A DNA stretch of 64,000 bases from G965115915 sp965115915 (GTDB lineage Bacteria > Pseudomonadota > Gammaproteobacteria > Eutrophobiales > Eutrophobiaceae): NCBI GenBank assembly GCA_965115915.1, contig OZ220483.1:1674001-1738000 (forward strand), written 5' to 3'. A program made the translations under genes and the position numbers. The notes under the pieces are model-generated. The model saw nothing but the letters and a program-made list of their open reading frames with translations, was not told the origin of the DNA and ran no database searches. The stretch's first letter is position 1. Each line of letters starts with the position of its first letter. Shown piece after piece: positions 1 through 8,688 of the stretch.

Positions 1-211
1 GGGCATGGGAAACATTGGCCGCGGCACATAACAGATGCGTCTTACCGCTCCCACCTTCCCCATACAGATAGATCAGGCCATTGCGCCTCCCATCCGCCAA
101 CCCTCTGATCGACTCCACCATGTCCCGGTTGGCGGCCCCGGCAAAGTCGTCCAGCGCAAACGCGGACAGCCCGTTGAACGCGAAGGGTATCTGACGAACT
201 GCGGATGGCAT
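1..211 (-). CDS. hda: Hda, DnaA-related regulatory inactivator (N-terminal part, cut by window edge)
   Basis: The first 70 residues are visible on the minus strand, starting at ATG 211; the rest lies outside the window. The visible part is a DnaA-like AAA+ start: an N-terminal strand ending in PFAFN, a region resembling the DnaA N-terminal linker, then a Walker A motif GEGGSGKTH around residues 51-59. Hda stimulates ATP hydrolysis by DnaA at the replisome clamp and prevents over-initiation. DnaA itself would carry a longer N-terminus. The two genes upstream (AI-2E permease and DUF2066 protein) are the usual partners of hda in gammaproteobacteria, which supports Hda over DnaA. The C-terminal half cannot be checked. 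Confidence 0.8.
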   Translation of the reverse strand, partial: MPSAVRQIPFAFNGLSAFALDDFAGAANRDMVESIRGLADGRRNGLIYLYGEGGSGKTHLLCAAANVSHA

Positions 212-302
212 CAGAGGCGCGGGGCTCCCCTCATCCCGGGTCGGGAACGCACTGGTCCGTATCTGCGCAAAAGCAAAACGGTCGGCGCAGGCCACCAACC
301 AT

Positions 303-1355
303 TCAGTACGACAGCGAACTGCTGCGATAGTGCTGATAAAAATGCCTGAGCACCACCACCAGCACGGATGCGACCGGCAGGGCCAACAGCACTCCGAAGA
401 ATCCGAACAACTGACCTCCCGTCAGCACGGCAAAGATTACGGTAACCGGATGTAATCCAATGCGGCTTCCGATCAGCAGCGGGGTCAGGATCATCCCCTC
501 GATGCCCTGGGCTATGGCAAACACCAACACCACATAAACCAGATGTATGATGTCGTGGAACTGCAGGAATGCAACGACACCGGCAATGCCAATACCCACG
601 ATGCCACCGGCCCAGGGGATGAAACTGAGCAGTCCGGCAAACATCCCGATCAACAGGGAAAAATTGATCCCGGCAAGCCACAGTCCAAAGCTGTACATCA
701 GGCCCAGACAGCACATGATCAACAACTGGCCACGCAGGAATTCCCCCAGCACCCGATCACAATCCCGCCCCAGACTGCGCACCACTTCGTGCGTCCGGCG
801 TGGCAACACCTCTATGCATCTGGCGATCAGAACATCCCAATCACGCAGCAGGTAGAAACTGACCAGTGGCACAATCAACAGATAGCCCAGCCATACCATG
901 AGCCACTTCCCGGAACTGCTGACATTGACGAAGACATCGCCTACGAGACCGCTCAGACCGCGCCAGTTTTCCATAAAAAACTGTCTGATCTCATCCATAC
1001 CGAAGGCGCTGGTTTCCAGGTTGAAAAATCGCATCAGCGGCGGCAAATACTCATTGAATGCCTTGCTGGCAAGCCCCGGCAGGGTCGATAACAGGCCAAG
1101 CACCTGCCCGTGCAGTATCGGAAGCAGGCACAGCAAGGCACCACCCACCAGCAGAAAGCTCAGTAGAAACACCAACAGCACCGACGTGGTACGCCCCCAA
1201 CCCCTGGCCTCCAGCCGATCCACCAGCGGGTCACCCAGATAGGCAATGATCGCGGCCAGCAGGAATGGAGCAAGGATCGATGACAGCAGCCACAGCAGCA
1301 TGGCGAATGTCAGCACACAGATCAGATAGAACCATTTGTCCGTGTCCTCAGTCAC
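303..1355 (-). CDS. AI-2E family transporter (PerM-like permease)
   Basis: A 350-residue integral membrane protein with about seven or eight hydrophobic segments arranged as in the AI-2E transporter/UPF0118 family (PerM, YdiK). Typical family features are the long polar loop in the middle and a Gly-rich stretch near the C-terminus reading through LIGSRIGLHPVTV. Members move small molecules or Na+/H+ across the inner membrane; the substrate cannot be told from sequence. The start is a GTG that overlaps the TGA of the upstream DUF2066 gene by four bases (GTGA), so the two are translationally coupled. Position between DUF2066 and hda is conserved in the class. Confidence 0.85.
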   Translation of the reverse strand: MTEDTDKWFYLICVLTFAMLLWLLSSILAPFLLAAIIAYLGDPLVDRLEARGWGRTTSVLLVFLLSFLLVGGALLCLLPILHGQVLGLLSTLPGLASKAFNEYLPPLMRFFNLETSAFGMDEIRQFFMENWRGLSGLVGDVFVNVSSSGKWLMVWLGYLLIVPLVSFYLLRDWDVLIARCIEVLPRRTHEVVRSLGRDCDRVLGEFLRGQLLIMCCLGLMYSFGLWLAGINFSLLIGMFAGLLSFIPWAGGIVGIGIAGVVAFLQFHDIIHLVYVVLVFAIAQGIEGMILTPLLIGSRIGLHPVTVIFAVLTGGQLFGFFGVLLALPVASVLVVVLRHFYQHYRSSSLSY

Positions 1356-2431
1356 CGGAGTCCACCACCTCTGAACTCGTATTCCAGTTCAGCCGAATTG
1401 GGCACTACCCGCAACACATTGCCCAGTGCTATGGCTTGTGTGATGGCAGTCAATCCACCGGTACTGTGCAGTTCAAAACTGACGCTGTCCTGCGCAAAAT
1501 CACTGGCCATCAACACTGTCACGGAATTGAGTCGGGACAGATAGCGGCTCAGTGTCGCGTAGTCGTTCAAACTCTTTATCCCGTGCACCGTCAGAAACAG
1601 GATATCCTCTCCCTTGATACGGAGGTCCGCGGCATAGTGACGGGCAACATGATCCACAAATTGCTCTACCCCCTCCTCCAGTGCTATCGCCCGATCCTCC
1701 GACTCACTATGCCAAAACAATGTCTGCTGCTGCATCAAAAGCCCCCAGTCCACCTTCCACAGGTCTGCCGTCAGTTTTCGCAGTATGCCATAAAGGACCA
1801 TGTTCGCCGGGTAACGTGCCGAAGCACGCAATAACTGTTCCGTATTCCGGTAGCGGATATCGTCTGGTCGGACAGCCTCCTTGTCCTCCAGATCAAGCAG
1901 GGGATAGGTAAACTCCATGCCACGATTCCGAATGGCGCCATCCAGTGTGCCAATATAACCCTCGGCCTCTTCCATACCCAGTATGCGTTCCCCTTCGCCG
2001 TCCATGATCAGCAGCCAGAGCAACACCGATGGACGCTCGCTACCCCATACCGAAAAACCACGCAGGTACAGTGCCTGATCCAGCCATTCCTGCTGGAACA
2101 GCGCCTGTAAACCGAGTTTCTTCGGCGCCCCCGTATATGTGCGAGACGCATCCGGTCTGCTGGTCCAGGAATAGTGCGCGAGATAGTCTTCCGCATTGCC
2201 AAGCAGGGCTCGCACGGTATGCTGATCCAGCGTGTCGCGGGAACCTGTGATCTTGGTCAGCACAATGCGCAGTGCCGCACGCAATGCCCGACTTTTCTCC
2301 GCCTCACTTTGCTCCAGCACCGGCACCTCGGCCTGATACAACCCACCTATCTGAACGGCGAAGGCCATCGGAACCGATAGCCCGCTCAACAACGCACACC
2401 ACAGCACACAGCCAAGGGCCGGACTGCCCAT
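1352..2431 (-). CDS. DUF2066 domain-containing exported protein
   Basis: A 359-residue protein of the DUF2066 family, function unknown, always found close to the AI-2E permease and hda. The preferred start is ATG 2431, which has a GGAG eight bases upstream and begins directly with a hydrophobic signal peptide ending around PMAFA. Longer readings from ATG 2479 or a TTG at 2506 would put a basic stretch in front of the signal peptide. The mature part opens with the family pattern of a secretin-like strand (VQIGGLYQAEVPV) and a helix rich in Arg and Ala. It is probably periplasmic or lipid-facing; no catalytic motif is seen. Confidence 0.8.
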   Translation of the reverse strand: MGSPALGCVLWCALLSGLSVPMAFAVQIGGLYQAEVPVLEQSEAEKSRALRAALRIVLTKITGSRDTLDQHTVRALLGNAEDYLAHYSWTSRPDASRTYTGAPKKLGLQALFQQEWLDQALYLRGFSVWGSERPSVLLWLLIMDGEGERILGMEEAEGYIGTLDGAIRNRGMEFTYPLLDLEDKEAVRPDDIRYRNTEQLLRASARYPANMVLYGILRKLTADLWKVDWGLLMQQQTLFWHSESEDRAIALEEGVEQFVDHVARHYAADLRIKGEDILFLTVHGIKSLNDYATLSRYLSRLNSVTVLMASDFAQDSVSFELHSTGGLTAITQAIALGNVLRVVPNSAELEYEFRGGGLR

Positions 2432-2673
2432 GCGCCCCACTCCATGGCGTTTGATCCGGTCGGTTGCGCGGCGATCCATGCCCACAAAACGCCCTGTGCC
2501 TCTCAAATCCAGGTCTCCGCGGAAACTGTCTCAATGACTATCTTGTCGCTTTTCGGGTCTGTCCGGTACATGGTTCGGCTGCTGTGTGTTCCCATCCGCG
2601 GGTTCGATGCCGGCACATCCTCGTGTTGCGCAATCCGCGGTGAAAAACCCGCCCACATGCTCCGGCATCCGAT

Positions 2674-2701
2674 AAAGCATAGCGCATCCGCGCTATGCTT
2701 T
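2674..2701 (-). terminator. Hairpin overlapping the nadE stop codon
   Basis: A perfect 12-bp inverted repeat (arms 2674-2685 and 2690-2701) with a 4-base loop. Its right arm contains the last sense codons and the TAG of nadE. Read on the minus strand the right-hand arm ends in AAAGC and the hairpin is followed by ATCGGATGCC rather than a clean T run, so it may be a weak terminator or an mRNA 3'-end stabiliser. Confidence 0.55.
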
Positions 2702-3538
2702 CATATCGTACACCGTGGGGATCGGTTGACGCTTGTGCTGGGTACCCAGATACACGCGGATTATCTTCTCGCACACCTCTGCCGCCAGGTCCCGACCCTC
2801 CAGGAAATCATCGATATCATCATAGCGTAAACCCAGTGCCCGCTCATCGGCATATCCGGGACGATTCGATTCCAGGTCCGCCGTCGGTGTTTTGGCAATG
2901 ATACGGGACGGCGCACCGAGATACCGGGCCAGGGCCCTTATCTGACGCTTGTTCAGACCGAACAGCGGGGCCAGATCACAGCCACCATCGCCATATTTGG
3001 TATAAAAACCGGTGACATTCTCCGCCGAATGGTCGGTACCCAGTACCAGACCATCCAGCAAACCGGCCAGTTCGTACTGCGCCGCCATACGCAGGCGCGC
3101 CTTCACATTGCCATGCGCATAGTCCTGCGCCTGAGCATTGGGCCGCGCAAGACCGGCGGTATCCAATGCCGCGATCGTGGTCCGGTGCAGGGCATCACTG
3201 GCACACTGCACATCGATCTCCAGACAGCAGTCCGGACGGATAAACTCCAGTGCCAAACGCGCATCGGGCTCGTCCTGTTGTACCGAATACGGCAGACGTA
3301 CCGCAACGAAGCGGTAACCACGGCCAGCATCCGGGTCCCTGTTCATCTCATCCACCGCAAGCTGTGCCAGCCTGCCGCAGGTGCAGGAATCCACCCCACC
3401 GCTGATCCCGAGCACCAACACGGAACAGCCACTACAGCGTAGCTGCCACTTGATGAAATTCACGCGCCTGCGAGACTCGAATTCCGGGTCGATCTCGGGC
3501 AACACCCGCATCTGTCTGACGATATCCGCCTGATTCAT
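2693..3538 (-). CDS. nadE: NAD+ synthetase, ammonia-dependent
   Basis: A 281-residue protein of the NH3-dependent NAD synthetase family, which amidates deamido-NAD to NAD+ using ATP in the last step of NAD synthesis. The PP-loop signature SGGVDS lies near residue 45, followed by the usual helix. The later motif GTDHSAENVTGFYTKYGDGG is the family's substrate-binding loop, and the C-terminal KTPTADLE matches the ATP/NaAD site. There is no N-terminal carbon-nitrogen hydrolase domain, so the enzyme uses free ammonia and not glutamine. The start is taken at ATG 3538; a GTG one codon earlier is also in frame. It lies 30 bases downstream of bamD on the same strand. Confidence 0.92.
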   Translation of the reverse strand: MNQADIVRQMRVLPEIDPEFESRRRVNFIKWQLRCSGCSVLVLGISGGVDSCTCGRLAQLAVDEMNRDPDAGRGYRFVAVRLPYSVQQDEPDARLALEFIRPDCCLEIDVQCASDALHRTTIAALDTAGLARPNAQAQDYAHGNVKARLRMAAQYELAGLLDGLVLGTDHSAENVTGFYTKYGDGGCDLAPLFGLNKRQIRALARYLGAPSRIIAKTPTADLESNRPGYADERALGLRYDDIDDFLEGRDLAAEVCEKIIRVYLGTQHKRQPIPTVYDMKA

Positions 3539-3568
3539 CACTGTGCAAGCCGATACCCGGCAGACCGC

Positions 3569-4348
3569 TTACTCAAGCACCAGCGCACGCACCTCGCGGA
3601 TGCCCGGATGGTCCGGATAATTGAGTTCCAGCACCCGCAAGGCATCCTGCGACAGCCCATCCAACTCCAATATCTTCAGCGATTTGGCAAGTAACACCAG
3701 GGCATCCGGTGTGGCAACCGCATTCGGATAATTGCGCACCACATAACTGGCACGGTTGGCAACCGCCAGAAAAGCCCCTCGGCGCATATAGTAGTTCGCC
3801 ACATGTACCTCATGCCTGGCCAGACGGTTACGCAGATAACGCATGCGCTGTATCGAATCTTCGCGGTAAGCGCTATTCGGGTAATTCTTCACCAGATAGC
3901 TGAAATCACTAAACGCCCTCAGCGCCGACCCGGGGTCGCGCTGCGACTCATCGGTCGGCGCATAGCGTTTGCTGAATGTCAGACCACGATTGAAATTGGA
4001 CAGCGCCTTCAGGTACCAGGCGTAATCCAGATGGCGGCTTTGTGGATACAGTTTGATGAAGCGTTCCGCCGATTCGATCGCCTCGTCAAATTTCTCGTCC
4101 TTGTATTGCATATAGGCAGTGTCCAGCAGTGCCTGACGGGCATATTTGCCAAACGGAAATCGCGCCTCCAACTGCCCGTACAGGCTTATCGCACGTTCAT
4201 AATTGCCGGACTGGAATTCGCCCTTGGCCTCACTGAACAGACGTTCATCACCCCAATCCTCCGGAGCGTCCTTTTTCTCCTTGGAACACGCAACCAGCAG
4301 GATACCGCAAAACAGGGCAAGCAACAGTTTGCGAGAGCTTTGCTTCAC
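3569..4348 (-). CDS. bamD: BamD, outer membrane protein assembly lipoprotein
   Basis: A 259-residue lipoprotein of the BamD/ComL family, the essential lipoprotein of the BAM complex that inserts beta-barrel proteins into the outer membrane. The signal peptide ends with a lipobox LVAC around residue 21, and the mature part consists of TPR-like helical pairs, with the family motif RFPFGKYARQALLD near residue 65 and NYPNSAYREDS further on. Length matches the family (about 245-260). The start codon is GTG 4348. It is divergent from lgt, with an 82-bp shared promoter region. Confidence 0.95.
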   Translation of the reverse strand: MKQSSRKLLLALFCGILLVACSKEKKDAPEDWGDERLFSEAKGEFQSGNYERAISLYGQLEARFPFGKYARQALLDTAYMQYKDEKFDEAIESAERFIKLYPQSRHLDYAWYLKALSNFNRGLTFSKRYAPTDESQRDPGSALRAFSDFSYLVKNYPNSAYREDSIQRMRYLRNRLARHEVHVANYYMRRGAFLAVANRASYVVRNYPNAVATPDALVLLAKSLKILELDGLSQDALRVLELNYPDHPGIREVRALVLE

Positions 4349-4430
4349 GCCCGGAGTTTAGCACGATTCATCAGCGACTGGCACAAATCATCAACAGCGG
4401 CTAGACTTCAGCAGGAACGACGCCAGCTCA

Positions 4431-5258
4431 ATGATCTCCAGTTACGTCCATACCCTGGTCTTCCCCGCTATCGACCCGATCGCGTTGCGCATCGGACCGG
4501 TGGCCATACATTGGTATGGCATCAGCTATGTGGTCGGTATCCTCATCGCCTGGTGGCTGCTGCTACGGGCACAGCGCCCCGGAACGAGCCCGCTGAGCCC
4601 GGATCAGATCGCCGACCTGATCTTCTGGGCTGTACTGGGTATGCTCGTCGGCGGCAGGCTCGGCTTCATGCTGTTTTACGGTCCGGACCTGCTGCTACGG
4701 GACCCACTCTCGCTGTTTCGCATCCATCAGGGTGGCATGTCTTTCCATGGCGGCCTCATCGGAGTACTGATCGGTAGCGCTTGGTTCGGATATCGTCACC
4801 GTATCGGCTTTTTCACTGTCACCGACACACTCGCACCGGTAGTCCCGGTAGGACTGTTCAGTGGCCGCTTGGCCAATTTCGTCAATGGAGAACTATGGGG
4901 ACGGGCCAGTGATCTGCCGTGGGCGATGGTATTCCCCGACCCTGCCGCGGGTAACATCCCGCGCCATCCCTCGCAACTCTATGAAGCCGGACTGGAGGGC
5001 TGCCTGCTATTCATTATCCTCTGGCTCTACACTGCCCGCCCCCGACCCACAGGCATGGTATCGCTCCTGTTTCTGGCGTTGTATGGCACAATGCGCTTTG
5101 CGGTCGAGTTCCTGCGCGAGCCTGACCCGCATATCGGTTTCGTCGCCTTCGGCTGGATGACCATGGGGCAGGCACTGTCGCTGCCGATGATACTGATCGG
5201 TGCGGGCCTGTACGCAATCCTTGTCAGCCGCGGCAAAGGCCAGGGGGTAAAAACATGA
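4431..5258 (+). CDS. lgt: Prolipoprotein diacylglyceryl transferase
   Basis: A 275-residue polytopic inner-membrane enzyme that transfers diacylglycerol from phosphatidylglycerol to the lipobox cysteine of prolipoproteins, the first step of lipoprotein maturation. The Lgt signature GRLANFVNGELWG spans residues 145-157, and the HGGL motif with the catalytic-region histidine is at 106-109. About seven hydrophobic segments are visible. The stop overlaps the thyA start (ATGA), forming an lgt-thyA-folA operon as in many gammaproteobacteria. Its substrates in this window include BamD, encoded just across the divergent promoter. Confidence 0.96.
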   Translation: MISSYVHTLVFPAIDPIALRIGPVAIHWYGISYVVGILIAWWLLLRAQRPGTSPLSPDQIADLIFWAVLGMLVGGRLGFMLFYGPDLLLRDPLSLFRIHQGGMSFHGGLIGVLIGSAWFGYRHRIGFFTVTDTLAPVVPVGLFSGRLANFVNGELWGRASDLPWAMVFPDPAAGNIPRHPSQLYEAGLEGCLLFIILWLYTARPRPTGMVSLLFLALYGTMRFAVEFLREPDPHIGFVAFGWMTMGQALSLPMILIGAGLYAILVSRGKGQGVKT

Positions 5259-6049
5259 AACAGTATCTTGAACTGATACGCCACATACTGGAACACGGCA
5301 GCACCCGGGATGACCGCACCGGCACCGGCACTCTCGGCGTGTTCGGTTACCAGATGCGCTTTGATATCAGCCAACACTTTCCCCTGCTGACCACCCGCAA
5401 ACTGCATCTGCGTTCGATCATCCACGAACTGCTGTGGTTCCTGCAAGGCCAAACCAATATCGCGTACCTGCACCGGCACGGGGTATCCATATGGGATGAA
5501 TGGGCCGATGCCGAAGGCGAACTGGGGCCCATCTACGGCAAGCAGTGGCGCTGCTGGCAGACACCGGACGGACAGCACATCGATCAGATCGCGAACGTTA
5601 TCGAACAGATAAAGACCACGCCGGAATCCAGGCGCCTGCTGGTCAGCGCCTGGAATGTTGCGGAACTGCAACAGATGGCCTTGCAACCCTGTCATGTGCT
5701 GTTCCAGTTCCATGTCGACGCCGGCCGATTGTCTTGCCAACTCTATCAGCGCAGCGCGGATGTGTTCCTTGGCGTGCCATTCAACATCGCGTCATACGCA
5801 CTGCTGACCCTGATGGTCGCACAAGTGACCAATCTACGGGCTGGTGAACTGGTACACTCCCTGGGCGACGCGCACCTGTATCTGAATCATCTGGATGAGT
5901 CCCGCACATTGCTTGGGCGCGAGCCACTGCCACCGCCACATATGCGTCTCAACCCGGAAGTGAAGGACCTCTTTGCCTTCCGCTATCAGGACTTCGAACT
6001 ACAGGGCTATCGGGCGCATCCGGCAATCAACGCACCGATCTCGGTATGA
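5255..6049 (+). CDS. thyA: Thymidylate synthase
   Basis: A 264-residue ThyA, the same length as the E. coli enzyme, which methylates dUMP to dTMP with 5,10-methylene-tetrahydrofolate. The catalytic cysteine is C146 within LQPCHVLFQF, and the downstream stretch QRSADVFLGVPFNIASYA carries the dUMP- and folate-binding residues. It starts on an ATG overlapping the lgt stop and ends overlapping folA (ATGA at both joints). Pairing with dihydrofolate reductase is functional, because ThyA produces the dihydrofolate that FolA recycles. Confidence 0.97.
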   Translation: MKQYLELIRHILEHGSTRDDRTGTGTLGVFGYQMRFDISQHFPLLTTRKLHLRSIIHELLWFLQGQTNIAYLHRHGVSIWDEWADAEGELGPIYGKQWRCWQTPDGQHIDQIANVIEQIKTTPESRRLLVSAWNVAELQQMALQPCHVLFQFHVDAGRLSCQLYQRSADVFLGVPFNIASYALLTLMVAQVTNLRAGELVHSLGDAHLYLNHLDESRTLLGREPLPPPHMRLNPEVKDLFAFRYQDFELQGYRAHPAINAPISV

Positions 6050-6627
6050 GCCTGTCGATCATCGTCGCCCATTCGCGCAACGGGGTCATTGGACGGGATG
6101 GCACGATGCCCTGGCATTTGTCTTCCGATCTACGCCGTTTCCGCTCACTGACGATGGGCAAAACCATCATCATGGGTCACCGCACCCACGAGGCTATCGG
6201 GCGCTCCCTGCCGGGAAGAAAAAACCTCGTGCTGAGCCGCGACCCCTCGCTGCGGCTGCCAGGCTGCACAGTCTGCAATGACTGGGAACAAATACGCTCG
6301 GACTATGCCGGGCCCGGGCAGGAAGGCATGGTCATCGGTGGCAGACAAATCTATACGCTGGCATTGCCGGACACGATACGCATCTACCTCAGTGAAGTCA
6401 TCGTGGAACTGGAGGGTGACATCCACTTTCCGCAACCGGACTGGCGCAAATGGCATATGCTGGAACGCAGCTTCCATCCGGCTGAACCGAACGATGATTA
6501 CGATCACATATTCTCCATCTGGGAACACCGGTCACTCGACACAGCGCGGCTTCGCCCCCGTCTCCAACAACACGAACCCGCCCGCCGCACCAAACCGCCT
6601 CGGTCGCATGGCGGGCCACACGGGTAG
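6046..6627 (+). CDS. folA: Dihydrofolate reductase with C-terminal tail
   Basis: A FolA of 193 residues that reduces dihydrofolate to tetrahydrofolate with NADPH. The motif MPWHLSSDL at residues 21-29 contains the active-site aspartate D28, IIMGHRTHEAIG gives the NADPH-binding segment and VIGGRQIY the nucleotide loop. The recognisable fold ends near residue 164 (HIFSIWEH). About 30 extra residues rich in Arg, Pro and His follow, which the E. coli enzyme (159 residues) lacks. The tail looks unstructured and may be a slipped stop codon. The start overlaps the thyA stop. Confidence 0.95.
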   Translation: MSLSIIVAHSRNGVIGRDGTMPWHLSSDLRRFRSLTMGKTIIMGHRTHEAIGRSLPGRKNLVLSRDPSLRLPGCTVCNDWEQIRSDYAGPGQEGMVIGGRQIYTLALPDTIRIYLSEVIVELEGDIHFPQPDWRKWHMLERSFHPAEPNDDYDHIFSIWEHRSLDTARLRPRLQQHEPARRTKPPRSHGGPHG

Positions 6628-6716
6628 CCCTCAGACGGGGACAATTCACCATTCGCTGTGAATATGGGTAACATGGCTTGCCAGCACCGGCAAGGTATGC
6701 TACATAGGACTCCATT

Positions 6717-6755
6717 GACTTTTTTCACAGATTAATCTGTACAGGGAGGTCTACC
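6717..6755 (+). promoter_or_regulatory. Upstream block shared by the two hendecad coiled-coil genes
   Basis: The bases just before the gene at 6756 closely match those before its paralogue at 52788-53294: an ACTTTT tract, TCACAGA, TAA, then GGAGGT-CTAC before the ATG. GGGAGGT at 6744-6750 is a strong ribosome binding site and fixes the start. A TTGACT at 6715-6720 could be a -35 box, but no convincing -10 follows. Confidence 0.45.
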
Positions 6756-7382
6756 ATGACACAAACGATGCATACCTTTGACACACATAAGGCAATAAAA
6801 GAACTGACCCGGGCCGGCGCGGATGTTCAACTGGCAGAGGCCATGGTTTTCACCCTTGGCACGATGGTGGAAAACCTGGCGACCCGCAAGGATTTGAAAG
6901 CCGAGGTCGATTTGCTCAGAAGGGAGTTCAAGGCCGAAAATGAAGCCCTCGGAACAGAACTCATTGCCAGAAACGACGCGCTCAAAAAGGAGTTCGACGC
7001 GCTCAAAAAGGAATTCGATATCAAGTTCGACGCGCTCAAAAAGGAATTCGATATCAAGTTCGACGCGCTCAAAAAGGAATTCGATATCAAGTTCGATGCA
7101 CTCAAAAAGGAATTCGATATCAAGTTCGATGCACTCAGGAGTGAAATCGATGGCAAACTCGATGCACTCAGAATAGAACTCACTGCCGAAAACGACGCGC
7201 TCAAAAAAGAGTTCGATGCACTCAGAAAAGATTTCGATGCACTCAGAAAAGATTTCGATGGCTTCAGAAAGGAGTTCAGGGCCGACCTGCGCACCAGCGA
7301 AAAACGCATAATCGCGATACTTGGCCTGATGATGTCCGTCTTGTTCGGTGTCTTCGCCACAATTTTACCCGCCATATCCTGA
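6756..7382 (+). CDS. Hendecad coiled-coil protein with C-terminal membrane anchor (DUF1640/CCDC90-like)
   Basis: A 208-residue protein: a conserved head to about residue 45 (HKAIKELTRAGAD, LAEAMVFTLGTMVENLATRKDL), then a long coiled coil built of 11-residue units of the DALKKEFDIKF type, then one hydrophobic segment at the extreme C-terminus (IIAILGLMMSVLFGVFATI). This is the layout of DUF1640/CCDC90-like proteins. Four nearly identical 33-bp DNA repeats (6996-7127) encode the central units, and more degenerate ones follow, so the length is probably variable between strains. A paralogue with the same head, tail and ribosome site lies at 52788-53294. Function unknown; a membrane-tethered rod facing the cytoplasm is the simplest reading. 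Confidence 0.75.
   Translation: MTQTMHTFDTHKAIKELTRAGADVQLAEAMVFTLGTMVENLATRKDLKAEVDLLRREFKAENEALGTELIARNDALKKEFDALKKEFDIKFDALKKEFDIKFDALKKEFDIKFDALKKEFDIKFDALRSEIDGKLDALRIELTAENDALKKEFDALRKDFDALRKDFDGFRKEFRADLRTSEKRIIAILGLMMSVLFGVFATILPAIS
6996..7127 (+). repeat. Four tandem 33-bp repeats inside the coiled-coil gene
   Basis: Units start at 6996, 7029, 7062 and 7095. The first three are identical and the fourth differs by two bases. A diverged fifth unit begins at 7128. Each encodes one hendecad, so copy-number change keeps both reading frame and coiled-coil phase. Confidence 0.9.
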
Positions 7383-7524
7383 GCCGACCCTGTCCCGACT
7401 GCCAGCTATGGCAATGCGGTGTGCCCGGAACGACGCCGCCGGCGCCGCCTGCTGCACGGCTCACTCACGGGTGGAACGAGACCGCCGGCAAACGTGACCT
7501 GGTCAAGCCTCCACCACCACACCC

Positions 7525-7575
7525 GGGAGTCGCAGCAGCCGAACCCCCACAGTCTTAGCATCGCGAACCCGCGTA
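7525..7575 (-). repeat. Remnant of the dispersed structured repeat
   Basis: A stretch between the coiled-coil gene and apaH shares 22 identical bases (CCCGGGAGTCGCAGCAGCCGAA) with the repeat between pilS and pilR near 62800. It goes on with a GCGAACCCGC segment also found there in related form. It is a fragment only, without the hairpin core. Confidence 0.55.
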
Positions 7576-7577
7576 CC

Positions 7578-8417
7578 TTACTCCTCCACCCGTGGCCGAG
7601 ACGACGAAACGCTGCAATAGCGGCCGTCTTCCAGACACATCGCCGTCAGTTCCCGACCCCACACACAGCCGGTATCCAGCGGGTACACAGCATAGCGCAG
7701 AAAGTCCTTCTCCGTGCCCAACCCCACTGTGGACCAGTGGCCGAATATCAACCTGAGAGATGCAGAACGGCGATGCGGGAAGGCATACCAGGGGACCAGG
7801 CCGGCGGGCTGCTTACCTGGCGCGGCATTGCAATCGAGGCACAAGCCTCCATTGTGATCCAGAAAACGCATGCGGCAAAAGCTGTCGATAATGAAACGCA
7901 AGCGTTCATATCCATCGAGCCCGGCAGACCAGCACACCGTTTCCTCTCCGTACATCACACGCAGCAGGGTTTCATGGTCGGATCCGCGCAGCATCGCTTC
8001 CACCTCGGCGGCCAACGCAAAGGCCTCGTCCATATCCCACGCCGGATACACACCCGCATGGGACATATAAAAACCACTGTCCGCGTCATGCACCAACAGC
8101 GGCTGTTGACGCAGCCAACGCAGGCACTCCTCACGTTCCGGTGCCTCCAGCACTGCGGCCATCGTGTCTTGACGTTTGAGCCGCCGCACCCCGGCGGCCA
8201 CTGCCAGCAAATGCAGATCATGATTGCCAAGCACTGTCTGTGCCCCCTCCCCACAGCGCATCACAAAGCGCAGACAGTCCAGCGAAGCCGGTCCGCGGTT
8301 GACCAGATCGCCACAGAACCACAGTCGATCGCGCAGCGGGTCATAGTCGATCCGGTCCAGCAACTCCTGCAACTCCCGATAACAGCCCTGCAGATCGCCA
8401 ATCGCCCAAGTTGACAT
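7578..8417 (-). CDS. apaH: Bis(5'-nucleosyl)-tetraphosphatase, symmetrical
   Basis: A 279-residue ApaH that hydrolyses diadenosine tetraphosphate to two ADP and can remove Np4-type RNA caps. The metallophosphatase motifs are in order: GDLQGC at 7-12, GDLVNRGP at 36-43 and GNHD at 64-67, with the later histidines in MSHAGVYP and IFGHWS. The start is placed at ATG 8417, giving the standard MSTWAIGD opening; a longer reading frame upstream has no support. It is divergent from lipB with about 270 bases between them. Confidence 0.93.
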   Translation of the reverse strand: MSTWAIGDLQGCYRELQELLDRIDYDPLRDRLWFCGDLVNRGPASLDCLRFVMRCGEGAQTVLGNHDLHLLAVAAGVRRLKRQDTMAAVLEAPEREECLRWLRQQPLLVHDADSGFYMSHAGVYPAWDMDEAFALAAEVEAMLRGSDHETLLRVMYGEETVCWSAGLDGYERLRFIIDSFCRMRFLDHNGGLCLDCNAAPGKQPAGLVPWYAFPHRRSASLRLIFGHWSTVGLGTEKDFLRYAVYPLDTGCVWGRELTAMCLEDGRYCSVSSSRPRVEE

Positions 8418-8688
8418 CACCGTACACTCCCGCGCCGAAGCACAAAAAATCGAGCCAAAGGCCCACCAGGTCACACCACCGAGCCCCACCGCCACCGCCC
8501 GGGGCCAAGCCCGCATACTACGCACACCAGCATGATGCCCGCAGGCGCGGATTATCAGCCATCCGGCGCAGCGAGTAAAGCGACATCACCAGCCTGCACC
8601 ACCCGCGGTTCGAACAGGTACAGTACCGCCCACCGGGACAAAACAGTCACCTGCCAGCGGGCGACTGGCCCGTGATATGATTCGGTGT

